From Cyanobium sp. ARS6 (GTDB lineage: Bacteria; Cyanobacteriota; Cyanobacteriia; PCC-6307; Cyanobiaceae), in assembly GCA_002687115.1 (NCBI GenBank), contig NYZI01000005.1:1-41056 (forward strand): a stretch of DNA of 41,056 nt, in the 5' to 3' direction. Position 1 is the stretch's first letter; each line of letters opens with the position of its first letter. A program made the position numbers and the translations under genes. Below, in pieces: positions 1-10,906 of this stretch. The notes under the pieces are model-generated. The model did not search any database. It saw only the letters and a list, made by a program, of their open reading frames with translations, and was not told the DNA's origin.

Positions 1-1
1 C

Positions 2-145
2 CAAGACGGAACAACAACCATCACACTCAGTCCGGATGGAAGTGGAAAAAACGGAATCCCCACTGGCAAAGACTTCTATGGAGTCCTTCGTGCGTACGTA
101 CCAGCACCCGGTGCAATCATGACAGTGAAGGTCGAGCGGCAGTAG
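2..145 (+). CDS. C-terminal end of a DUF1254/DUF1214-type protein (partial)
   Basis: Only the last 47 codons are present; the gene enters from the left edge and ends at TAG. The visible tail carries IPTGKDFYGVLRAYVPAPGA, which resembles the closing strand of DUF1214 domains, where a W/G-I-P-T-x-GK-x-F-x-x-x-LR-x-Y-x-P pattern is usual. These proteins are mostly periplasmic with no agreed biochemical role. No promoter or partner gene can be seen because the start lies outside the window. The family call rests on this short motif alone, so it is moderate. The next recognisable coding sequence on the same strand is a decayed gene. Confidence 0.55.
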   Translation, partial: QDGTTTITLSPDGSGKNGIPTGKDFYGVLRAYVPAPGAIMTVKVERQ

Positions 146-358
146 GGGAAAACGATGTTGGGATACCTGCTTCTTCAGTGTGGACTGATTGATCAGCACA
201 ATCACCCCATTCGAAAACTGGATGCAGTTGCTGAATCCAGTTGTTGCCCACAATCACGCCCAGTTGCACAACAAATCAGAGACAGCTCAGGGACAAGCCC
301 CCCAGACCCATACATATAACTGAGAGCTAAGTGGCAGCAGCGGCCACCAGGGCCAGCT

Positions 359-1000
359 TTGGTCCACCGACGAGATGCCTTCAGTTGCACTCAGATGGCC
401 TGGCATCACTCAAATCAGCTGTTCCTTTGGAGTTCAGGACTAGTGCTCCTGGCGAGACCCGACCCTATCGGGGGAGAAAGGAACCCATACAGCTGGCAGG
501 AAGAGCAACTGTTATCGCTGCATGGCTACCGCGGAGAAGCCAAAGCCGAAGAATTACATCGACAGTCAGATGACTCTGAGGTTCAGCGGTTGCTGCAAGC
601 AGTGAGCACAGACCACCTCAACTGGCTGGCGTCGCTGCAATTTGGCTTGATTGAACTGGACTGCGGCCTGATCCACGGCAGTTCAGCGGATGTGGGCGAT
701 GAACTCGATGAAACGACATCACCATTGATTCTTCTCGACAGACTGACTCGCCTGGATGTCAATCGACTGTTCACTGCGCGCAGTGGACGTCAGTTCCGAC
801 TGCAGCTCACCGGAGGGCAGATTCGATCAAGAGTGAAAGATCACACTCGTGAACAGTTGCACGAACAGCCGGTGCCAAGACGCAGCGTGATCGGTGTTGG
901 ATCTGGGGCTAATTACACCCTGTATGACCCTGCCAGTGATCACATTGAGTTTTGCAGCGCCAAAAATCGTGACAGACACTCAACGTTGGGGTTCATATAA
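359..1000 (+). pseudogene. Remnant of a cyanobacterial metallophosphoesterase (C-terminal half only)
   Basis: The frame is open from the TAA at 317 to 1000 and has only a TTG near its beginning. From about base 480 the translation follows the cyanobacterial calcineurin-like phosphoesterase family: SWQEEQLLSLHG, then WLASLQFGLIELDCGLIHGS, then PLILLDRLTRLDVNRLFTARSG, closing with VIGVGSGANYTLYDP, the usual GVGxxxxYxLYxP end. The N-terminal metal-binding blocks (DxH, GDxxG) are absent: the same frame upstream is closed at 317 and the preceding 54 codons (155-319) show nothing of the family. Function is therefore very unlikely. The protein could be a short derivative, but lack of the catalytic half and of an ATG with ribosome site favours decay. 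Confidence 0.6.
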
Positions 1001-1325
1001 ATCTAAACAGTTCGCTGAGCTGAGAAACAAAGAGTCGATTCCCATAGTCATGCACAGTTGCACGACAAACCGAAAACAACTCGAGAGCTACTCTCTCAAT
1101 CTCACAGTAATTCGAGGCTCTAGATTGCAAAACTGGTCAGGGAAACTAGATCAGTCCGCAACTTGATGCACTAATGGCAGTGAATGTTGAGTTTCTCACT
1201 GGAATTTTGGTAAGACCGTGAAATGTGAGGATCCACTAAATAGACCTTCGACCTGCTTAACATTTTTTATAGACTATAGTTTTTATCGTTTTATTGTTCA
1301 GAGTGGTCGTAATTAGGTGTTTACG
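1001..1325. other. Intergenic, mostly featureless; possible promoter
   Basis: No convincing gene on either strand. A TATAGT hexamer at 1275-1280 in a T-rich context could be a -10 element for the downstream phosphatase, with no good -35. A run resembling CAGTTGCAC at 1053 also occurs near 268; this is weak similarity only. Confidence 0.3.
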
Positions 1326-2006
1326 ATGCGTTTCGATTCAGCTCTTACGATTCCGTTGAGCTTGGTTCTCTGGTCAGTTCCTGTTGCAGCCAATCCCGCA
1401 GATGGTTTGAAGTTATCGGCCGATCGATATCTATCAATTGTTGGGCCTGCCCCGAAAACAGGTGGTAACATTGAACGTGATGACTTGATGATTTTACGTT
1501 GGGACCAGCGCACTCGTTATCCACAGGCTGTTAATCACTCTTGGCTTTTTCTGAATCGCTATGTCGGCTAATTTGACGCAGCAATAGGGGGGAATACGAC
1601 TAAATCCGCTCCAATTCCGAGAAAAGGATTAATGTCATTCCTGAAGATTGTTAATAATGTAAAAGATGACCTGAAGGATAAACATAAGCGACCAAGGCCT
1701 TTTATCTCTCATAGTGATATCAAACCCTGCTTGCCATTAGAATCCAGCTTTTTTTATCCAAGCGGTCATTCCACTTGGTACGCATCTACAGCACTACTAC
1801 TTGCTGATTTAAAGCCTGAGCGGCGCGAACGCCTGATACAAATTGGCCGCCAGGGAGGCTACAGCCGAGTCTATTGCGGAATGCACTATCCAAGTGACGT
1901 TATCGCAGGAGAACGATTGGCCAAAGCCATTACAGCCGACATTATTGCGTCTCCTGAATGGCAATCTACCGCAACGAAGTCAAACCCGAAGTTGACAAAC
2001 TTTTAA
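1326..2006 (+). pseudogene. PAP2-type acid phosphatase interrupted by one in-frame TAA
   Basis: Read through one TAA at 1569-1571, a single frame encodes about 226 residues. Residues 1-25 form a signal peptide (SALTIPLSLVLWSVPVAA). The part before the stop holds the usual N-terminal helices. After the stop, FDAAIGGN continues without a frame change, followed by the PAP2 signature: K-x6-RP (KDKHKRPRPF), PSGHST, and SR-x5-H-x3-D (SRVYCGMHYPSD). The catalytic residues therefore lie beyond the stop. ATG 1326 is preferred to GTG 1317 because AGGTG sits just upstream of it. Everything except the TAA looks intact, so the lesion is recent, an assembly error, or read through. A translation restart at ATG 1632 would lack the signal peptide. 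Such enzymes release phosphate from monoesters in the periplasm. An intact class A enzyme lies at 29.2 kb. Confidence 0.75.
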
Positions 2007-2352
2007 AATACCCACCAGCTGGATTGCCATTCTTGAGCAACTAACTTTGCTGCTGTTAAGACATCAAGCAAAGCCAGAAGCATCACAGTGTGACGCACAC
2101 TTCGACCATACAGCTCCATTCTAATGATGCGAAAAACAGAAGCCAGTGAGAGATCGCTTCTCTGAAGTCGCTGCAATTAGAGGCTCCAAAGTGGCATCAA
2201 AGTCCACTAGAGCCAGCCTGCATTTCACTGAGCCATTGACAATCTGCAGCAGAAGATGGACCGACTGATCAACACACACGGAACAGCTTTTGAAACGCAT
2301 ATCGATCTTATGTCAATACATTACTCAATACCTGGAAGACCGAATCCATCCC
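2007..2352. other. Intergenic, no feature recognised
   Basis: About 350 bases with only short shadow frames. The stretch GATCGCTTCTCTGAAGTCGC at 2153 is weakly similar (about 22 of 29 positions over its length) to a stretch near 6690 in another spacer; both may be fragments of an old repeat. Confidence 0.3.
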
Positions 2353-3156
2353 TCAGGGTTCAGGATAGTCGAACGAATCACCCTGACAAATCCATTGTTG
2401 ATGATGACTGGTGTCGTAGATATACCACGCATCATCTCTCGCAAAATCTGTTGAATCAGTGCAGAAAAGAACCCAGTAAATAAAATTCGCAGCAACTGCC
2501 GCCGGAATCAAACTTCCAACATTCTTCCTGAAAAATTGGACAAGAGGGAACACTTCAGCATCAGGCATTCGCAAATCCCCTTGCATTCCCGTATCCACTT
2601 CCCCGGGAATCAGTGAGCCAACCGCAATATGGTCAGGCAACTCCAATTGCAAAGACCTGGTTATCGAACGCAAAGCATGTTTGCTCATGCAATACGCAGA
2701 GAGCCCAGGCAAGGTGAGCAGGGCTGCTCGCGAAGAGAAATTCAGAACACGTGCTCCATCAACCATTTCCCCAGACAACCCACACGCTAAAATTGCTGGA
2801 GCAATTGTATTGACGGCGAAATTATCCATTAGCATTTCAGCGTTAAAATCCTTCAATGGCTGCAAAGGAGTCACGATTCCAGCAGTATTGACCAAAGCGG
2901 AGATTGGTCTTCCCTGGAGAACCAATTTCACCCGACTTGCAAGGCCAGCAATTGAAGACTTGTCGCAAAGGTCAGCATGAAGGGCATGAATAGGCGAGAC
3001 ATTATTTTTGCGCAATTTAACTTCTTTACCTGGGCGACTAATCGCCACAACCTCCCTACCCTTTTCAGCAAACATATTTACAAGTTCATTGCCAATACCC
3101 CCGCAAGCTCCTGTCACAACGATCGCTCCTGCCGGTAATTGCACAGATTGCGTCAC
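2353..3156 (-). CDS. SDR-family NAD(P)-dependent oxidoreductase
   Basis: 267 residues, the usual length of classical short-chain dehydrogenases. The Rossmann fold begins at once with IVVTGACGGIG (TGxxxGIG, residues 13-23). An NTAG motif, equivalent to the usual NNAG, follows at about residue 91. The catalytic Ser lies in LNFSSRAAL, and the YxxxK pair in YCMSK about 13 residues later. The short C-terminal tail (YDTSHHQQW) is unusual. The start is GTG; there is no better start or clear ribosome site. Substrate cannot be told from sequence; SDRs act on alcohols, ketones or sugars. It is followed at 77 bp on its 5' side by the antiporter gene on the same strand, so the two may be cotranscribed. 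Confidence 0.85.
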   Translation of the reverse strand: MTQSVQLPAGAIVVTGACGGIGNELVNMFAEKGREVVAISRPGKEVKLRKNNVSPIHALHADLCDKSSIAGLASRVKLVLQGRPISALVNTAGIVTPLQPLKDFNAEMLMDNFAVNTIAPAILACGLSGEMVDGARVLNFSSRAALLTLPGLSAYCMSKHALRSITRSLQLELPDHIAVGSLIPGEVDTGMQGDLRMPDAEVFPLVQFFRKNVGSLIPAAVAANFIYWVLFCTDSTDFARDDAWYIYDTSHHQQWICQGDSFDYPEP

Positions 3157-3233
3157 AATTTGAATTCATATCTTGATTTATGATGAGCCTACTTTCTGAA
3201 TTTGTCAGGATTCAAGAGAAACCCAACTGTTGT

Positions 3234-4400
3234 TCAGATCAGTTCAAGGACCAGCCAGAACAGAAACACCACCAACAGCATCAACCCTTCACTGCCGAGC
3301 ACCTTGGGGTGGGGACGTAACAGAAAAAGAGTGAGCGTCAGGAGAACCATTGCTGCAGGTTCAAGCCCAAGAATCACCTTGGTCCCGGTGATCTCTCCAA
3401 TCACCAACACAGCCGGTACCGTCAAGCTGATGGTGGCCAGAACAGATCCAAACAGCGTGTTGAGAGCTCGTTGCAGCTGCCCTCGGCGAGTGGCACGGAT
3501 TGCATTAAGCACCTCAGGCATCAGGATCAGCATTGCCACAAGAACTCCTCCCAGAGAAGCAGGAAGATTCAGTTCATTGACACCCCGTTCGATCATCAGC
3601 CCCATCGATTCGGCGATCAGCACCACCACGGCGAGGCTCGACAGCAAAAGACCTGTTGCCTGCCATGGCCGATGGATGACTGCGCTTCCTGAGATGTCAC
3701 CATCTTTTTGAGTGAATCGATCACTCGGGTCCATGAAAAAGCAGCGGTAAGGACCCATCTGGTTCGCAAGAAAAATGGAGTAGACCCCAACCGAAACCAC
3801 TGTCAACACGACATTGATTGGCAGACTGAAGTTGCCTTCCGCCGTGTCGGTGCTGAAGTTGGGAATGATCAGCACCAACACGCTCATTGTGCTGATGAGG
3901 TTGTAGAAAACCATTGAGCCCGCCATGTTCGGGCCAGACAGGTCTTCCTCAGAAAGATATCCGTCCGAGCCAAGCCTCTGCTTGGAGAGCCATGAAGTCA
4001 ATGTCATACACAGTCCGGTGATGCCGGTGAGCGCAATCATCAGCACCGAGAACATCGAGTCTCTTGCGAGGGTGGGATTTTTTTCTCCGGCGAGCATTGT
4101 GCTGCCTATCAGAGACAGCTCGATCACGATCACCGACAACGTGAGCACAAGAGTTCCGTACGGCTCGCCAAGGGCCTCTGCCAGCAGTTCGGCTTGATTG
4201 GCCACCTGCTGTGAGAGCAGCACAACGACTCCGCCGAGAAGAACCAGGCCTGCAACAATCCACGCCGCTTTTCCCTCCAGCAGAAACGGCAGCATGCCGC
4301 TGAAGTTGAGCAGAGCCAGCACCCCTGCTCCGAAAGCGAGAGTGATCAACTCTCTGCGGTTATGACGCAACAGGTGCTGTGGTGGTGAGGTGCTGTCCAT
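3234..4400 (-). CDS. ChaA-like calcium/sodium:proton antiporter (CaCA superfamily)
   Basis: 388 residues with about eleven hydrophobic segments. Two alpha-repeat-like blocks are visible: GEPYGTLVLTLSVIVIELSL (about residues 78-97), with the acidic residues expected for cation binding, and a second block around LGGVLVAMLILMPEVLNAIR and FGSVLATISLTVPAVLV. The GEPYGTLxLxLxVxxIE pattern is typical of ChaA-type exchangers, which export Ca2+ or Na+/K+ in exchange for protons across the inner membrane. A hydrophilic loop (residues about 150-165, SKQRLGSDGYLSEEDL) separates early helices. The ATG at 4400 is clear. In a marine cell a role in Na+/Ca2+ or pH homeostasis is likely, but ion choice cannot be read from sequence. 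Confidence 0.85.
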   Translation of the reverse strand: MDSTSPPQHLLRHNRRELITLAFGAGVLALLNFSGMLPFLLEGKAAWIVAGLVLLGGVVVLLSQQVANQAELLAEALGEPYGTLVLTLSVIVIELSLIGSTMLAGEKNPTLARDSMFSVLMIALTGITGLCMTLTSWLSKQRLGSDGYLSEEDLSGPNMAGSMVFYNLISTMSVLVLIIPNFSTDTAEGNFSLPINVVLTVVSVGVYSIFLANQMGPYRCFFMDPSDRFTQKDGDISGSAVIHRPWQATGLLLSSLAVVVLIAESMGLMIERGVNELNLPASLGGVLVAMLILMPEVLNAIRATRRGQLQRALNTLFGSVLATISLTVPAVLVIGEITGTKVILGLEPAAMVLLTLTLFLLRPHPKVLGSEGLMLLVVFLFWLVLELI

Positions 4401-4583
4401 AGGGCACTGAAAAAATATGAGTTGTGCAGGAGAGATGCATCACCTCAGCTCCCAGAACTCCGTATAGCTCGCCCGAATCGATTCATCATTGCGACAGCAG
4501 TGCAAGAGCATCCCGGCGGACGCTGGTGGGCATCGGTGCTTCTTCTCACAGCAACACGGGACACAAGCCAAGGCTCATGATGA

Positions 4584-5717
<1,134 letters not shown>

Positions 5718-5734
5718 GCGCCACGACCAGAACC

Positions 5735-6601
5735 ATGGAGTTGATCAGCTGTCACCGTTGCTTCGCAGGAGAGCAACGCCGCTACAAACTGGAATCCCAG
5801 CAGCTGAAAGGCTCCACAACGGTTGGCGTCTTTCTTCCGGAGCAGGCACTGGGACCGAAACCGGAACCCGTCCCCGTCCTGATCTGGCTTTCAGGGCTGA
5901 CCTGCAGCGACGAAAACGCCGTGCAGAAAGCAGGTGCGCAACGACACGCGTCAACGCACGGCATTGCTCTGGTCATGCCGGATACCAGCCCACGCGGGGA
6001 TGACGTCCCCAGCGATCCTGAGGGTCAGTGGGATTTCGGACACGGTGCCGGGTTCTACGTGGACGCTGTGAAGCAGCCCTGGTCATCGCACTACAGGATG
6101 CACAGCTTTGTCGTTGAAGAGCTGATCAAACAGCTCTGCACTGAGGTTCCACTTGACGATCAGCGACTGGGTATCTCTGGCCACTCCATGGGAGGCCACG
6201 GTGCCCTGGTGCTGGGTCTGCGTCACCCACATCTCTACCGGTCGGTGTCTGCAGTGGCTCCGATCGCACACCCAGGTCAGTGCCCATGGGGGCGTAAAGC
6301 GTTCGGCCACCTGCTCGGAACATCATCTGAAGAACTGCTCAGCTGGCGTCAATGGGATGCTGTTGCACTGCTTGAGGACGGTCACCTCAGAGATGACTGT
6401 CTGCTGGTGGACATCGGCTCAGCTGATCCCTTCCTGGAGGAGCAATTGCGTCCGGAAGACCTTCGCCATGCCTGTTTCAAAAGCGGGCAGAGTCTCGAAA
6501 TGGTGATCCATGAGGGCTATGACCACAGCTATTTTTTTGTGTCGAGCGTGATTGACAGACATCTTGATCATCACGCCAGAGCCCTCAAGACAGACCTTTG
6601 A
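5735..6601 (+). CDS. frmB: S-formylglutathione hydrolase
   Basis: 288 residues, esterase D family, cytoplasmic alpha/beta hydrolase that splits S-formylglutathione to formate and glutathione. The conserved oxyanion region is seen in LIWLSGLTCSDEN. The nucleophile elbow is GHSMGGHGAL, and the acid and base lie in DIGSADPFL and in EGYDHSYFF. The substrate-binding stretch QWDFGHGAGFYVDA is the family hallmark. The ATG at 5735 is 17 bp after the dehydrogenase stop, so the genes are surely cotranscribed. N-terminus MELISCHRCFAGEQRRY fits the usual start. No terminator with a T-run was found downstream. Confidence 0.95.
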   Translation: MELISCHRCFAGEQRRYKLESQQLKGSTTVGVFLPEQALGPKPEPVPVLIWLSGLTCSDENAVQKAGAQRHASTHGIALVMPDTSPRGDDVPSDPEGQWDFGHGAGFYVDAVKQPWSSHYRMHSFVVEELIKQLCTEVPLDDQRLGISGHSMGGHGALVLGLRHPHLYRSVSAVAPIAHPGQCPWGRKAFGHLLGTSSEELLSWRQWDAVALLEDGHLRDDCLLVDIGSADPFLEEQLRPEDLRHACFKSGQSLEMVIHEGYDHSYFFVSSVIDRHLDHHARALKTDL

Positions 6602-7353
6602 AAAGACCAGGAATATTTATTGAGACGGCGACTTCCAGAAGAGAGAACACACAATCACGCAAAGTTGCATAAAAACCAGAGATAACTCATGGATCACTCC
6701 TTTGAAGCCACTGCAATCAAGTGCTGCTGAGCGGAGAGATGGCCACCTGAACCACAATTGTTTTATCTATTTCAATCCATTGACCAAAGACTCCTCTGAG
6801 GATTCGCATCCATGATTTTTTCCAGGGGTGGACCATGCGACAACCACTAGTGGATCGGTTTCAGCCTTCCGTCAGGATGCCAACAGTTATGCTCAGATTG
6901 ATCAAGACAACTCAAATCACCTCTTACAGGAACAAAGCCCATGATTTCGATCTTGATGAAATTGAATGCTGAAATAAAACCATTCGGCTTTCAATGCTAG
7001 CGAGTAGTATTTTAAAATCAAGTGCAATAATAATTGACAATAAAAGCCTCGAACAATAATTAAGCCAAGCTATCAACTCTTAAAAAAGCAGGTGAATCCT
7101 GTCGCCAAATAGCTTACGACTACATCAATTCGAAAAACTTTAATTATCTTCAAACAAGCAAACATTACTAAACCCATTTAGAGGAATGTGCTAACTCTCT
7201 GATCAGCCTTACAGGGTTGTGGATTGAGACTTGAAGTCAAGACTCTCTAAAGGCAGCACAAACGGACAAACACATCAAACATCTCAGCTCAAAAGGAGCT
7301 CTCCAGGCGAAAACGGCGCTAATACAGGAATAATCGCAGTTAGCGAGGGCTTG
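6602..7353. other. Long AT-rich intergenic region
   Basis: No credible gene. Bases 6950-7190 are markedly AT-rich compared with both sides (for example AATAATAATTGACAATAAAA near 7025), which is typical of the upstream region of giant or secreted protein genes in these genomes or of transferred DNA. A TTG-initiated open frame from 7231 joins the protease gene in frame, but the first good start is ATG 7354. Confidence 0.35.
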
Positions 7354-9301
7354 ATGGCACAGATTTCCAGCCTCAGCGAAGCGATCCTGCGCAATGGCGC
7401 TGGCAGTTCACATGGCTACGAGCCAAGACCAGAGCCAAATGGCATAGCTTCAGCAAGCACGGACAGCGGCGACACTCCACACGAAAAAATGCCAATGCGC
7501 AACCTGTAAAGGAAGCGCTACAGAGAGCACAAACGGAACAGAACAAACTCCATCAATCAATGGAAAAAGCTCGGCCAAAGATTCACTCAACCCAACAGCA
7601 CTGGCTAGCAACAGCTTTGGAGACATTACCAACAGCTATCTTGGAAACTCAGACACTCTTTACTACTATATTTACGATGAAGTTTCAACAGTGGATAACT
7701 ACCTGGGAACTGGTACTACTTTGCAGACATGGGACCACTTAAGCGACGCAGAAACATTTATCAACAATGTATTTATCGAATTAGACCCGCTGATAGATCT
7801 TAACTTTGCGAACACGGATAACCTTGAAGATTCACACCTCACGATCCTCTCAGTCAACGAATGGGACTACTGGGGTACAGACATAGTCGGACAAGTCATC
7901 AATCTGGGACAGAGCTGGCATGTGCTTTGGAGGGACACGGATGATGACTCCCTTGGAAATGACGCTTCCGGAGCTGGTGACCCGTTCGATGCCAACACAA
8001 TCATTCACGAGATAGGACATGCTTTAGGACTTTCCCACCCCAACGAACAACCGACAGATCCAAGGTGGTCAACGGACGACACAGTGATGTCGTACAACAT
8101 CAGCCCCGATGGCTGGGACTACAGCTTTTCAGAAGCTGATCTGGCCGCTCTTCAGATCATCTGGGGCACTGAGAATTCACCACCAATTCTCAGCGGAGTC
8201 CAGGCATCACTCTCATCTTCAACAGAAAATTCCATCGTCACCCTGACAGCAGACGCCCTCCTTCAAGGATTCTCTGATCCCGATGGTGACACACTTTCCA
8301 TCTCAAACCTCACTGCAACCAACGGCTCTCTCTCCAACAACAACGACGGTTCCTGGTCTTTCTCTCCTGACATCAACTTCACTGGCACCGTCTCTCTCTC
8401 CTATTCCGTCGTCGATGGCAACGGTGGTTCCATCGGTGCCAACAACACCTTTGAAATCACTGCATCAGAGAACGATTTCAGCAGCCAGCCAACTCCCGCA
8501 CCAACAGCTTCTACCAATCCCAGACCAACATCGTCTTCTGGAAGCAATGGTGGCGGTGGCGGTGGCGGTAGTGGGAGTGGTGGCGGGTCGACTGCCCCAA
8601 TTGCTGCCCCTGCCGTAAGAAGCGAACCAGCCAAAGAAACATTCTTTGTTGATGTCCCGGGCTGGAGCCGTGACTTAACAGTCAATGCAACCATCAACAG
8701 CAACGAACCTGAAATCAGAGGCACTCCTCTCGACTTCGACTCAGGTGTCCTGCCTGCTTCACAAGAGGTGGAAATAGCCGGCTCATTGCTGATAGGCGGT
8801 TATGGTGCAAACAGGATTTTCGGCCTATCAGGATGGGATGTCATTGAGGCCGGCGCTGGAAATGACAGTGTCCGCGGCGGCAACGGTCGTGATGTGATTA
8901 CCAGTGGAACCGGCAGCGACGAGCTATGGGGTGACTTCGGCTGGAACACCTATCTGGAGAACAATGACGGCGAAAAAGATCTACTTGTGATTAAGTCCGA
9001 TCAGTTGCTTGAAAACTTCTGGTATGGAAAATCCGGCAACAATCCCAACGGTGAAAAGGCCGACATTATTTCTGAATTAGACGCCTTTGATCAGATCAAA
9101 ATCCTGGGTGCAGACACCAGCCAGATCACCATCAACCAAGCCTCTGCTCACGGCCAATCCGGTCTCGGCATCTTTACAGACGGCTTCGTGGAAGCGGTCT
9201 AGGTCGGCACTAACTTCGATAAAGACCAACTCCTGGCAATAGTTTCAGGTGATGCCTCCTCTGCAGTGATGAACAACACACAGGGGTTCTACGGAGTCTG
9301 A
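7354..9301 (+). pseudogene. Secreted matrixin-like (M10) metalloprotease with RTX-type tail; frameshift and in-frame TAG
   Basis: ATG 7354 has GAGGG five bases upstream. Its frame runs to 7509, but deleting one A from the run of six at 7484-7489 joins it to the main frame, giving PHEKCQCATCKGSATES and then SNSFGDITNSYLGNSDTLYY. The main part contains the zinc site HEIGHALGLSHP and Met-turn VMSYN, then a cadherin-like Ig repeat (FSDPDGDTLSISNLT to YSVVDGNGGS), a Pro/Ser-rich and poly-Gly linker, and an RTX-like C-terminus (GAGNDSVRGGNGRDVI, ELWGDFGWNTYLENNDG, GNNPNGEKADII) typical of marine Synechococcus type I secretion substrates. TAG at 9200-9202 breaks EAV-VGTNFDKDQLLAIVSGD, which continues in frame to TGA 9299. 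Two independent lesions suggest decay, although both are single-base events. If expressed from an internal start, a product of about 503 residues would still hold the catalytic site. Confidence 0.75.
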
Positions 9302-9783
9302 TAGTTCCAAAACAGACAACTATTGAAAGCAATCACCTCTTGAAGGTTTTCTTGATAAGTGCAGGCATAAAGACTGATGCAAAAGTGAACAACCACAAAT
9401 TCATGTCCAATGAATGGAATTCAAAGACAACTGATAAACAATTCTTGAAACAGCTGTAAACGGGTACTCAAAATTAGCTGCATCAGTAGTCAGGCCATTG
9501 CTGATAATCAGATTGAATGCCTCTTACTACCACTCATTTCACACTCCATACTCCAACCATTTACAGGCATGCGGAGGCTGCTTTGAAACAAACCAGAAGT
9601 GAGTGGCGAAACGGCGTGTTGAACCTGGAGGATTGCAACAGAACAATAGAACTCTTTGAATGTCTGCTTCGATAATTCCTTGATCGGCAACGCTGCTATC
9701 AACAGGACATCCTCCAGAAAAATCAGCATGACATCACCGCAACGAACCATGGGCTGGCGGCAAGTGGAGAGGAATCAGAGGAA
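9302..9783. other. Intergenic, no feature recognised
   Basis: About 480 bases without a convincing gene. The region 9676-9783 is open in the frame of the following amidohydrolase but has no ATG, so it is treated as non-coding. Confidence 0.3.
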
Positions 9784-10791
9784 TTGATCATAGACGAGAG
9801 CCATCCACAATCGCAGACTTCAATCACAGTCTCAGAGACCACAACAAGGAAGATCGCTCTTGAGGAACACTTCTCCATTCAGGAGCTGCTGCCCACGGCA
9901 AAGGACGTGGAGTTCTTCGATCCGCAGGTGTTGAGCAGGATCGAAGAACTGCTTCCCGATCTCGCTGAACAACGGCTAATCAATATGGACAAAGCCGGGG
10001 TCGAGATCGCCGTGCTGTCTCAGACTGCACCTGGAATTCAGACAATACAAAACACGGTTGAAGCCTCGGCCTTGGCCAGTCGTTGCAATGACGCTCTGCA
10101 CCTGGCGATCCAGAAGCAACCTCGTCGCTTCCGCGGATTTGCAGCGCTGAACCTGCTCAATGTGGAGAACGCCTGTGCAGAGCTGAGGCGTTGCGTGAAT
10201 GAGCTGGGATTCGTTGGCGCTCTGGTCAATGGCAGCACTCAGGGCGAATACCTCGACCACCAGAGAATGAAGCCGCTGTGGATGACACTTGAACAGCTCG
10301 ACGTTCCGCTGTATCTGCACCCAGGGCTTCCGACAGACCAGCCATCGTCCATGGTGAAGGAACTTGATGGGGCCACCTGGGGCTGGTCAATCGACACCGC
10401 CACTCATGCGCTGCGGCTGATCGTGAAGGGCATTTTCGACAAACATCCCAACGCCAGAGTGATCCTCGGACATATGGGGGAGAACCTGCCCTTTTACCTC
10501 TGGAGACTGGACAGTCGATATGCGACAACTCGCTATCGCAACGACATCAGCACCACACCCAGCGCTGTTTTCAAACGACATTTTTTCATCACCACTTCAG
10601 GCGTCTGCAATGACGCCTCTCTGCAGTGTTCGATCGACACGCTCGGGCCGGAACGGATCATGTTCTCCACGGATTACCCCTACGAAGACATCGAACTGGC
10701 AGGACGCTGGATTGAGCAAGCACCGATCGATCCTCGGGCCCGAAAGCTGATCTGTCGAGACACAGCGCAGTCTCTACTGCGCCTTGGTTGA
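9784..10791 (+). CDS. Amidohydrolase-fold decarboxylase/hydrolase (ACMSD / gamma-resorcylate decarboxylase type)
   Basis: 335 residues. After a non-conserved N-terminus of about 20 residues the domain opens with KIALEEHF (the ExH metal motif). Further metal or catalytic residues are in LYLHPGLP (His), VILGHMGENLPFYLWRLDSRY (HxGE), and MFSTDYPYED (Asp). GAL-VNGSTQGEYLD and FAALNLLNVENA are typical of the amidohydrolase_2 group that includes 2-amino-3-carboxymuconate semialdehyde and resorcylate decarboxylases. Such enzymes decarboxylate aromatic or muconate acids, but members with hydrolase roles exist, so the substrate is open. The start is uncertain: TTG 9784 lies behind GGAGAGG/AGAGG and no in-frame ATG is present before residue 70. 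It converges on the decarboxylase gene. Confidence 0.8.
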   Translation: MIIDESHPQSQTSITVSETTTRKIALEEHFSIQELLPTAKDVEFFDPQVLSRIEELLPDLAEQRLINMDKAGVEIAVLSQTAPGIQTIQNTVEASALASRCNDALHLAIQKQPRRFRGFAALNLLNVENACAELRRCVNELGFVGALVNGSTQGEYLDHQRMKPLWMTLEQLDVPLYLHPGLPTDQPSSMVKELDGATWGWSIDTATHALRLIVKGIFDKHPNARVILGHMGENLPFYLWRLDSRYATTRYRNDISTTPSAVFKRHFFITTSGVCNDASLQCSIDTLGPERIMFSTDYPYEDIELAGRWIEQAPIDPRARKLICRDTAQSLLRLG

Positions 10792-10823
10792 TCTCATGTC
10801 GACAACAAACCCAAGAGCTGATC

Positions 10824-10885
10824 ACACCACCTGAGTGGTGTTCGTGCTTCTACGGATTCCGCGGTGTTGAGGGTGATAATCACCC
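10824..10885. terminator. Two hairpins between convergent genes
   Basis: ACACCAC/GTGGTGT (10824-10841, loop CTGA) and GGGTGAT-A-ATCACCC (10871-10885, perfect 7-1-7 palindrome) lie between the converging amidohydrolase and decarboxylase genes. Neither has a strong T-run, so they are probable but weak bidirectional terminators. The second also looks like a TGATAATCA operator, but no promoter faces it. Confidence 0.4.
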
Positions 10886-10906
10886 TTGAAGCGAACACAG
10901 CATGTT

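Noticed and set aside
155-319. 54-codon open frame before the metallophosphoesterase remnant
   Set aside because: It has an ATG but no family resemblance and Pro/Ser/Cys-rich shadow-like composition; the missing N-terminal phosphoesterase motifs are not in it.
3202-3711. 169-codon frame on the plus strand
   Set aside because: Opposite strand of the well-supported ChaA-like antiporter; Arg/Ser/Thr-rich composition of a shadow frame.
9200-9202. Programmed readthrough or recoding of TAG
   Set aside because: No downstream structure or context supporting recoding was recognised, and the same gene also appears to have a frameshift, so decay or sequence error is simpler.
9508-9750. 80-codon minus-strand frame in the spacer
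   Set aside because: No motif, poor start context, and no conserved look.
10871-10885. GGGTGATAATCACCC as a Fur operator
   Set aside because: It sits between two converging genes where no promoter is expected; a terminator hairpin is more likely.
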